A stretch of 31,381 bases of DNA from a virus. The stretch's first letter is position 1. Every line of letters begins with the position of its first letter. Below the pieces are notes generated by a model that had not been told where the DNA came from, searched no databases, and saw nothing but the letters and a program-made list of their open reading frames with translations. Where the stretch lies: the IMG/VR virus record IMGVR_UViG_3300046750_000394, positions 1 to 31,381 of that record; one strand, written 5' to 3'. Of the stretch, positions 21,931 through 27,847 are shown piece by piece. Position numbers and translations under genes: made by a program.

Positions 21931-21936
21931 TGTCAA
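21931..21936 (-). promoter_or_regulatory. TTGACA site before the nuclease gene
   Basis: Minus-strand TTGACATAAAACGCAC lies 35 nt before the preferred start at 21895. A weak AATATT or TTTATT lies 13 or 17 nt on. The downstream ACGCA resembles the motif before the tail chaperone gene. Confidence 0.4.
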
Positions 21937-21962
21937 TCCCCAAACACGCACTTTTACACAAA

Positions 21963-22208
21963 TCAAAATTCTGGCTCTTCTGATTCGTCTATTTCCTCTT
22001 CTTCCCAGATGGTTTCTATGCCCTCATCTATTACATCGTTTAAAATGTATTTATTGGCACAGACCATTAGACCTATTGCACCAACAAAGGTGCTATATTC
22101 ATAAGATATATCGCCACTTTCTGGGTCTTGGGCTATAATTACATAGTTATCACTATGCTCACTTAGTATAGCTTTGGCGTGTTCTACCTTATCTGTTAAG
22201 TCTGCCAT
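21963..22208 (-). CDS. Small acidic unknown protein (81 aa)
   Basis: Begins MADLTDKVEHAKAILSEHSD, followed by strands with DPESGDISYEYSTFVGAIGL and a long acidic tail (EGIETIWEEEEIDESEEPEF). No family recognised. It is the last gene after the holin candidates and the first before the recombination block, so it may belong to either. The acidic tail recalls DNA-mimic or SSB-tail-like proteins, which is speculation. Confidence 0.6.
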   Translation of the reverse strand: MADLTDKVEHAKAILSEHSDNYVIIAQDPESGDISYEYSTFVGAIGLMVCANKYILNDVIDEGIETIWEEEEIDESEEPEF

Positions 22209-22231
22209 ATACCTATGGCTTGTGTGTCGTT

Positions 22232-22624
22232 TTACTTAACTTGGCTAGACCCAAAATAAAAGCCCACGATGGCTAGTAAAGACTGCCTTACTTCTGGAAG
22301 CAGAGCCATGCCTTGTAGGGTCTCCCACTTAGCAGTAGGAAATATGCCAAGTATTTTGTACTCAGTAAATACAGTTACACCAGATTCGCTGTATGCTAAA
22401 ATATATGGTGCGACTACAACAGCGAACAATATGACCCCTACGATTGCTCGTCTTACCCATACGCCACCTCTAGATACTGCTCTATCGTGGCTGTCGTCTG
22501 CTACACCTTGTGCCTCTAACATCATCTTGAAATGACTAGCTTGGTTCTTAGCAAGGGTCGCCATGAATTTCATGATGAACCCAGATATACTACCACCAAA
22601 TAAAGCTATCAATTCGTTTTCCAT
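22232..22624 (-). CDS. Membrane protein, holin candidate (130 aa)
   Basis: Residues 1-20 (MENELIALFGGSISGFIMKF) form an amphipathic or membrane helix. A charged stretch with HFKMMLEAQGVADDSHDRAV follows, then a clear membrane span at about 60-80 (AIVGVILFAVVVAPYILAY), and the end (LLAIVGFYFGSSQVK) is a third span. The LFGGSISG start and GFYFGSS end match what I recall of three-span phage holins, such as the gene-transfer-agent holin family. It would permeabilise the inner membrane to release or activate the endolysin. It lies next to another small membrane protein (22627-22797). Confidence 0.7.
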   Translation of the reverse strand: MENELIALFGGSISGFIMKFMATLAKNQASHFKMMLEAQGVADDSHDRAVSRGGVWVRRAIVGVILFAVVVAPYILAYSESGVTVFTEYKILGIFPTAKWETLQGMALLPEVRQSLLAIVGFYFGSSQVK

Positions 22625-22626
22625 AT

Positions 22627-22797
22627 TTACATATTTTTGATGTTACGCACTATCATAGTGACCATATACACGATGGTGGAAAGTGCCACTATCATCGCTA
22701 AAATCTCGTTAATCTGTGAAAGCGTTATAGTTGCTGTTGTACCAGCCACGCCTATTGAACCATTAGTAATCAAATCTTTTAAAGTGTTTATTTCCAT
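22627..22797 (-). CDS. Small single-span membrane protein (56 aa), second lysis candidate
   Basis: ATG at 22797 (MEINTLKDLITNGSIGVAGT), TAA at 22627, 3 nt before the holin-like ATG. Residues about 27-48 (INEILAMIVALSTIVYMVTM) form one membrane helix, followed by a short basic end (RNIKNM), giving an N-out/C-in arrangement. The tight spacing with the three-span protein suggests a holin/antiholin pair. A TTGACAC motif lies 25 nt upstream. Function is inferred. Confidence 0.7.
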   Translation of the reverse strand: MEINTLKDLITNGSIGVAGTTATITLSQINEILAMIVALSTIVYMVTMIVRNIKNM

Positions 22798-22822
22798 AAC
22801 GCTGACATTATTATTTATTGCT

Positions 22823-22829
22823 GTGTCAA
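22823..22829 (-). promoter_or_regulatory. TTGACAC motif before the membrane-protein pair
   Basis: Minus-strand TTGACAC, followed 13 nt later by AATGTC and 25 nt later by the ATG at 22797. It follows the stop of the 149-aa tail gene by two bases. A promoter for late lysis genes is possible. Confidence 0.45.
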
Positions 22830-22830
22830 A

Positions 22831-23280
22831 TTAAGCCATCTCTGGTATTCCCCAGCCAGTAGGTTTTTTTATTACACCAGTTTGTACACCTAAAATATAG
22901 CCTACTCTAGCTATCGTTCTATCTGCACCGAACTCATCAAACTCAGTAAAGGTGTCGTTACTTCTAGGGTATCTAAAATTGTATATCAATTTTACTTTAG
23001 ATGAAAATGCTGGGTTTAATTTATCGCCATTACTAGCAAAGCATCTTATTCTATTTTCTAGTGGCTGGTATCTATAATCAGTATCGTTTAAATATGTAAA
23101 CTTAGCACATCTATAAAAGCCTCCATTAAATTCTAAAAACTTATTGGAAAACTGATAAGCTGTATGGCTTATATCTATTGATACATAGTATGGATAATTT
23201 ACAGCCCTTAAACACTTGGCTCTGTTAAACCCAGCCCTTATTAAAATATTAGCTAGCTTAGTTCTTAGTATTCCATTCAT
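22831..23280 (-). CDS. Tail-associated protein (149 aa), unknown
   Basis: Begins MNGILRTKLANILIRAGFNR, then a Tyr/Phe-rich, mostly beta region with AVNYPYYVSIDISHTAYQFS and a C-terminal VGYILGVQTGVIKKPTGWGI. No family recognised. It is coupled by TAATG to the 572-aa gene upstream, so the two form a unit at the end of the tail block. It may be a small tip or fibre-associated subunit. Confidence 0.6.
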   Translation of the reverse strand: MNGILRTKLANILIRAGFNRAKCLRAVNYPYYVSIDISHTAYQFSNKFLEFNGGFYRCAKFTYLNDTDYRYQPLENRIRCFASNGDKLNPAFSSKVKLIYNFRYPRSNDTFTEFDEFGADRTIARVGYILGVQTGVIKKPTGWGIPEMA

Positions 23281-24998
23281 TAAGTTACTGGGCTTTTTAT
23301 AGATGTTTTCTTATATATGTTACCCATATAACGCTCAATAAATTCGTTTTCAGATTGTATTTTTTGCTTACTTCTAGTTAAGGCTAGGTACTCCCCAATA
23401 CTAGGGTTGCTAAAAATATTAAGAGTCGTGGGTATTTGTAGTTTACTATTTAGCTCTATATTTTCTGGCTGATCTGTTTTAATAAATGTATAAGTAGCCT
23501 CTGCTGGTACATTTATCTCTGGCTCTGCATCAGTTCCAGCAGTACCACCAAACTCTATGCCAAGGTTATCAAAGCCTACTTTACTAAATCTAGCAGTATC
23601 AGTAAAAGCCTTATTCCCATCTACCTTTATGTCGCCAAAAGCCACAGTAGTTACTACGCTTTGTGATGTACTATTAGTATTGGCATTATATATACTTTTA
23701 TAAATACTTATTGGTTCACTAATAGCTTCTAATTTACCACCACCAAATTGTATTAGCCTTAAATCGTTTAAGCCACCAATATTGACCATATTGTATTTGC
23801 TATCTACTTGGCTTTGGTATTTAATGACAGCACCAGCTGGTATATCTCTACCTTTTCTAACTTGGCATATACTGCCAAGACCTACGCCATAATCTATTGC
23901 TGAAAAGTCTGTATCTTGATAATTGGTAGTAACTGTACCAATATGGTTAAAAGGAGCACAATATTTGCCTCTATACAGATCGTTGTATACATTAGTTGAT
24001 GTATAAAATGAATATGTCTTATAGCTATACCCCTCTAATTTATCTGCTGTAACTACAACTCTTAATTGGAGATCGTCAGTATTGGCTATTGTATTTGTTA
24101 CTGTTTTGTTATACCAGCTACTAGATGCAATATTATCTGTATAATTAGACCAACTAGCATTAATAACTGGCGTTAGACTAGATACATCATCGCCAACACT
24201 ATCCCAAGTAGCTTTATTTTCTGCGTATATTTTATATCTAGCGTTGCTTAGATAGCTGAAATCTTTATAGTGACCAAATGGGTGCGTATGTCTTATAAAG
24301 CTAGTATGAGTAGAATTACTTGGTGATGAATTTACATCCATAGGACTATATGCACTAACATCGCAATCACCAATAGTAGCATTAGGCTGACCCCATTTTA
24401 TATGGTAAAAGGGTTTGCCACCACCTAAAAAATAATCATCACCGACTGTATTAAAGCCACCACCATATTTATAATAATTAACACCATCAGCAGTTTGACC
24501 ACCATAGTCATAATAAGTATAATTAGTATTAACTTGGCTGAAAACAAATGGACTAGAATTGCCAGTATGGTAACTATCTTCAGTATAAAAGGAATTATAT
24601 TGATAATCTCTAGGCGAAAAAACTGGCGACTCAATCTGGGGCGTTGCTCTAGTTATTAAACCTATCTGGTCTGTGTATGATGCTGGTACTTGGCTAAAGG
24701 TTCTAGTAAATGTAACTAAACCATTACCAGAATCACTTGGCTCACTATCGCCAACAGAAAAAGCGTTAGCATCGTCAGCAAATGGCGAACCAGTTGGCTT
24801 ATTAGTTCCAGTCATGGGCAAATCTAAAGCTAGTGGCTGATACTCAGTTTTAGCTTGGGTCATAGTATGCTCATATATTACACCACTATTAGGTAAATCA
24901 TTTTTATCAAATGGGTGTACTTTTCTGCCACCAGTACAAGTCGCTGTATCAAAGCTTGTACCACCAAATGCTTTTGCTGTTGTTTCTAAATCACTCAT
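23280..24998 (-). CDS. Putative tail-tip / receptor-binding protein (572 aa)
   Basis: Follows the tape measure by one base. It is rich in Ser, Thr, Asn, Tyr and Gly with almost no charged helix before residue 480, as in tail-tip or fibre proteins. Features: FTRTFSQVPASYTDQIGLIT (about 100-120), a Gly/Tyr-rich stretch (YYDYGGQTADGVNYYKYGGG), SFIRHTHPFGHYKDFSYLSN and a C-terminal helical tail with IGEYLALTRSKQKIQ, ENEFIERYMGNIYKK. That ending resembles proteins I recall following tape measures in marine phages. It probably forms or decorates the tail tip. I recognise no enzyme domain. Another frame at 24425-24634 is a shadow. Confidence 0.6.
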   Translation of the reverse strand: MSDLETTAKAFGGTSFDTATCTGGRKVHPFDKNDLPNSGVIYEHTMTQAKTEYQPLALDLPMTGTNKPTGSPFADDANAFSVGDSEPSDSGNGLVTFTRTFSQVPASYTDQIGLITRATPQIESPVFSPRDYQYNSFYTEDSYHTGNSSPFVFSQVNTNYTYYDYGGQTADGVNYYKYGGGFNTVGDDYFLGGGKPFYHIKWGQPNATIGDCDVSAYSPMDVNSSPSNSTHTSFIRHTHPFGHYKDFSYLSNARYKIYAENKATWDSVGDDVSSLTPVINASWSNYTDNIASSSWYNKTVTNTIANTDDLQLRVVVTADKLEGYSYKTYSFYTSTNVYNDLYRGKYCAPFNHIGTVTTNYQDTDFSAIDYGVGLGSICQVRKGRDIPAGAVIKYQSQVDSKYNMVNIGGLNDLRLIQFGGGKLEAISEPISIYKSIYNANTNSTSQSVVTTVAFGDIKVDGNKAFTDTARFSKVGFDNLGIEFGGTAGTDAEPEINVPAEATYTFIKTDQPENIELNSKLQIPTTLNIFSNPSIGEYLALTRSKQKIQSENEFIERYMGNIYKKTSIKSPVT

Positions 24999-24999
24999 A

Positions 25000-26694
25000 T
25001 TAATTTAATGCGTTTTCTAATTGTGATAATCTATCGTCAATATTGGATATATGCTCTACTGATTCTTCTGAAAGTTCTATAAGGCTTTCTAGGTGTGAGC
25101 CAAGGCGTTCCCCAGACTCCATAGTAGCCTCAGATATGCCATCTAGTTGTTCTTCTAATACCTCTGTAATACCCTCTAGTATTTTAGCACTCTGCTTTAA
25201 TTCAGCTTTACGATCTATACTAGAAAATGCACCACCTCTGGCATCTCCAGCTTGTAAGTTACCAAGCTCTTGGAAAGCACCAATACGCCTACTTTCTTCA
25301 TCTACTGTTCTGGCATCTTTTGGTATTCGACTTAGCTCACTTAACTCTAGGCTTAGTTTCTTTTCTTTATCATCATCATCATCTCTATCGCCTCTATTAA
25401 ATCGTTCTAGCTCTAATAATTCCTTATGCCTTTTCTTATCTTTATCCTCTAAAGATTCTAAAATATCTTCCTCGTCTTCTTTAGCTTGGTTTAGCTTCTT
25501 AGTGCTATCAGTTAAGTCGTCAGTAGCTTTAGTCTTATCTTTAATAGATTTGGTTTCACTAGCATTAGCATCAATAGTGCTATTAACCATATCTGTTAAC
25601 TTAGCTAGTTCATCGTTATATTCTTTAGCAGATTCAGCTCTAATCTTGCTTTGCCTTTCAGCTTCTTTTTGAGCTTCTAATTCTTCAGCAGTTATCTCTA
25701 TATTACCCTCTTGGGCTTGTGTTAGTTTATCTATCTCAGCTTTAAGTAATTTATTAATTTTAATTCTATCTGCTGTCTGCTTAGCACCAATAGCAAACAT
25801 ATTGCCCTCTGTGTGTAAACTTCCTAAGAATTTCTTTAGTGTACCATCAGCCAATAGGTTAGCCTCAGCTTGCTCATACAATGCGTTAGTTTGTAATCTA
25901 GTATGCTCATTTGTAACACCTAGCCTATTTGTAAGCCCAGCTAATGATTCTACCAATGTATTAATCATTGGTATGATGTTCTCACCTAGTTGCTCTCCAA
26001 AGTTTTTTAGCTGTGAGTTTAGCCTTTTGTAAGCATTCATCGAGCTATCGGTAGTCGCCTCAGCGTCTCCAGTAGCTTGCCCCATCATTTTAATTATTAA
26101 CGACTGAGTGGCTAATGCTTTTTGGCTCTGGGTAAGTTTAGTAGTCCCATCGGTAATCCCCATATTAAATGCCTCTTGCTCGACCTTGGCTACATTTAAA
26201 ACGATACCTAATCGCTTCATGGGTTCAAACTCGCCAGAGATAGCAGATGAAATTTTAGTAAATGCTTCTTCAGAGTTTAAGTTATGAAAAGATGCTAAGT
26301 CACCTTGTATTTTAGCCATCTGCACAGAAAACATTGCACTAGCCTCTGTGGTCATTCCCATACCTTGTGCGATCGCACCATAGGTAGCTAAGCTATTTTT
26401 CATCTCAGTCGTGGTAGAGTGTATATGCTGTCTAAGGTTTTCGGCTTCCATAGCCATCTGCTTTGCAGAGTCGCCAAATACTGCATTAAACTTACTAGAA
26501 ACTTCTTCAGCTTCCATAGCCATTTTGCCAAGACTACCAAGCCCCTTAACGCCAGCTATAACTGCACCGATTTGCAAAAATCTACCAGCTGTTGAATTTG
26601 CAAACTTACTAATAGAATTTTTAGCCTTAGCTAGACCAGCCTTTAGCTTGCTGGTATTCAAATCGGTCTTTATCTCTACATCTGCTCTAGCCAT
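25000..26694 (-). CDS. Tape measure protein
   Basis: 564 aa. It sets tail length: at about 1.5 angstrom per residue the tail would be roughly 85 nm. The N-terminal DLNTSKLKAGLAKAKNSISK is the usual tape-measure start, followed by a hydrophobic Gly/Ala stretch (GRFLQIGAVIAGVKGLGSLG). A TMP-type conserved block covers VFGDSAKQMAMEAENLRQHI, then SSAISGEFEPMKRLG and KMMGQATGDAEATTDSS (residues about 70-220). The rest is charged coiled coil, including a DDDDD run near residue 437. It overlaps the chaperone candidate by 8 nt. Confidence 0.9.
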   Translation of the reverse strand: MARADVEIKTDLNTSKLKAGLAKAKNSISKFANSTAGRFLQIGAVIAGVKGLGSLGKMAMEAEEVSSKFNAVFGDSAKQMAMEAENLRQHIHSTTTEMKNSLATYGAIAQGMGMTTEASAMFSVQMAKIQGDLASFHNLNSEEAFTKISSAISGEFEPMKRLGIVLNVAKVEQEAFNMGITDGTTKLTQSQKALATQSLIIKMMGQATGDAEATTDSSMNAYKRLNSQLKNFGEQLGENIIPMINTLVESLAGLTNRLGVTNEHTRLQTNALYEQAEANLLADGTLKKFLGSLHTEGNMFAIGAKQTADRIKINKLLKAEIDKLTQAQEGNIEITAEELEAQKEAERQSKIRAESAKEYNDELAKLTDMVNSTIDANASETKSIKDKTKATDDLTDSTKKLNQAKEDEEDILESLEDKDKKRHKELLELERFNRGDRDDDDDKEKKLSLELSELSRIPKDARTVDEESRRIGAFQELGNLQAGDARGGAFSSIDRKAELKQSAKILEGITEVLEEQLDGISEATMESGERLGSHLESLIELSEESVEHISNIDDRLSQLENALN

Positions 26695-27319
26695 TATTTT
26701 TAGCGTTAAGTTCTTTTAATTGTCTTTTAATTACATCGGTAAGCTCTTTAGGTTCAGCGTAGCTTACTTTGCCACCACGACCCTCACCCATTTTTCTAAT
26801 ACGAATACATCTCATTAATTGAAATATTTTCTTTAGTGGGTACTCCATAGCTTCAGCTATTCTTAGGTTATACTCAGAGCATACCTCGTCTATAATATAC
26901 GCCACACTAGGGCTGGCACTCATGGTAAAGCTACCACCATATTTACTGGCTCTATATTTATTTACTGGGCTGTCGTCCATAGTGTACTCAAAGTGATCTT
27001 TACACTTTTCGGCAATATCTACTATGTCGTGATTCTTAGCAATCTCTTTTAATAGCTTATTTTTTCTTCTTTTATCAAACCAGTTTGGGTTATTTTTATA
27101 AAATACGCTGTGTCTCCAGAGATAAGCCAATACATCGCCTACTAGGTTTTCGTTAGGTTTGCCAGTTACTATAAAATTCTGCCCTATCTCCAAATCTACT
27201 AAACTAGATAGGCTCAGCTGACTAACTGGGAAGCCAGCAATTTTAGTCTGGATACAGCTTGCCCAAGGTAGCATACGCTCTCTCTGTATTCTAGCCTTGG
27301 TTTCTACATAGCTTTCCAT
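26687..27319 (-). CDS. Tail assembly chaperone candidate (lambda G position)
   Basis: 210 aa, ATG at 27319. It is helical and basic (WFDKRRKNKLLKEIAKNHDI, DVIKRQLKELNAKN) with a conserved-looking VGDVLAYLWRHSVFYKN and AEAMEYPLKKIFQLMRCIR. It lies between tail tube and tape measure, where tail chaperones always sit, and overlaps the tape measure by 8 nt. Lambda-type G/GT pairs use a -1 frameshift; no slippery heptamer or second frame is visible here. A TTGACAC motif lies exactly 13 nt before the ATG. The role is positional inference. Confidence 0.6.
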   Translation of the reverse strand: MESYVETKARIQRERMLPWASCIQTKIAGFPVSQLSLSSLVDLEIGQNFIVTGKPNENLVGDVLAYLWRHSVFYKNNPNWFDKRRKNKLLKEIAKNHDIVDIAEKCKDHFEYTMDDSPVNKYRASKYGGSFTMSASPSVAYIIDEVCSEYNLRIAEAMEYPLKKIFQLMRCIRIRKMGEGRGGKVSYAEPKELTDVIKRQLKELNAKNNG

Positions 27320-27332
27320 ATAGTTGCGTTTT

Positions 27333-27339
27333 GTGTCAA
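27333..27339 (-). promoter_or_regulatory. TTGACAC motif 13 nt before the tail chaperone gene
   Basis: Minus-strand TTGACACAAAACGCAAC, ending TAT before the ATG at 27319. The motif-to-start distance of 13 nt equals that at 966-972 and 31088-31094. Confidence 0.5.
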
Positions 27340-27348
27340 AATAAAATT

Positions 27349-27376
27349 AGGGTAGCCCCAGCTAAGAAGCTACCCT
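27349..27376 (-). terminator. Terminator or attenuator after the tail tube gene
   Basis: Minus-strand AGGGTAGC and GCTACCCT form a perfect 8-bp stem around a 12-nt loop, followed by AATTTTATTTTG. The T-run is broken, so partial read-through into the chaperone and tape measure genes is expected. This fits the much higher amount of tube needed. Confidence 0.72.
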
Positions 27377-27402
27377 ACAAAAACTAAAACAACTAAAATA
27401 AA

Positions 27403-27774
27403 TTAGCCTTGGTATGTATCTAAAAGCACGCCAATCTCAAAGATGTCTGCTGAGTCTTTAGAGCGTGTAGTTTTAGTATCGGTAACAACTAAAGTGCTTG
27501 CAGTACCAGACTGGTCAAAGTCATAGGTAAAAGATGTACCACTATCTGGCAAATCTACTGTGCGATCTGCTCTCTGTAAAGTCATAGTGCCAGTAATTTT
27601 TTCACCAGATGCACGAATTTGATAATCAGATGCGTCACCATTTTCGTCAGTTCGGTTAATAATACGAGTTGTTTCGGTTGATAAATCGACAGCATCTACT
27701 TTATAAGCAACTGTGTTGATTGTAACTGTTTCAAATCCCAATGGGAAATCTGTTGTACCAGTTGGTAATGACAT
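27403..27774 (-). CDS. Major tail tube protein
   Basis: 123 aa, starting MSLPTGTTDFPLGFETVTIN. It is a compact beta-rich protein (TETTRIINRTDENGDASDYQ, IRASGEKITGTMTLQRADRT) ending in a strand-helix (IFEIGVLLDTYQG), as expected for a small tail tube subunit (lambda V / HK97 gp6-like fold). It has the only strong Shine-Dalgarno in the tail block and is followed by a terminator/attenuator, consistent with the most abundant tail protein. Its whole length is related to the first 155 residues of the 911-aa protein encoded just upstream. Confidence 0.75.
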   Translation of the reverse strand: MSLPTGTTDFPLGFETVTINTVAYKVDAVDLSTETTRIINRTDENGDASDYQIRASGEKITGTMTLQRADRTVDLPDSGTSFTYDFDQSGTASTLVVTDTKTTRSKDSADIFEIGVLLDTYQG

Positions 27775-27784
27775 AATTAATATT

Positions 27785-27790
27785 CTCCTT
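27785..27790 (-). promoter_or_regulatory. Strong Shine-Dalgarno of the tail tube gene
   Basis: Minus-strand AAGGAG within AAAAAAGGAGAA, 10 nt before the ATG at 27774. Most other genes here have no such sequence, so this marks the tube gene as strongly translated. Confidence 0.75.
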
Positions 27791-27835
27791 TTTTAATGTT
27801 TTAGTTTAAGTTTAAAATGTATATATAAATCTTGC

Positions 27836-27842
27836 GTGTCAA
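27836..27842 (-). promoter_or_regulatory. TTGACAC motif before the tail tube gene, possible promoter
   Basis: Minus-strand TTGACACGCAAGATTTATATATACA lies across the end of the 911-aa gene, 61 nt before the tube ATG. TATACA stands 13 nt after TTGACA. Because this site alone has room for a leader and SD, a promoter is most plausible here. Confidence 0.5.
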
Positions 27843-27847
27843 ATGGT

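Noticed and set aside
24425-24634. 69-codon ORF in another frame on the same strand
   Set aside because: It lies wholly inside the 572-aa tail-tip gene and is a shadow caused by repeated TAT/AAT codons.
25043-25672. Long plus-strand ORF of 209 codons
   Set aside because: It is the complement of the tape measure coiled coil. The Ser/Leu-rich product reflects Glu/Lys/Asp codons on the other strand.
26687-27319. Programmed -1 frameshift in the tail chaperone gene (as in lambda G/GT)
   Set aside because: No slippery heptamer with a following open frame is visible before the tape measure start; the genes simply overlap by 8 nt.
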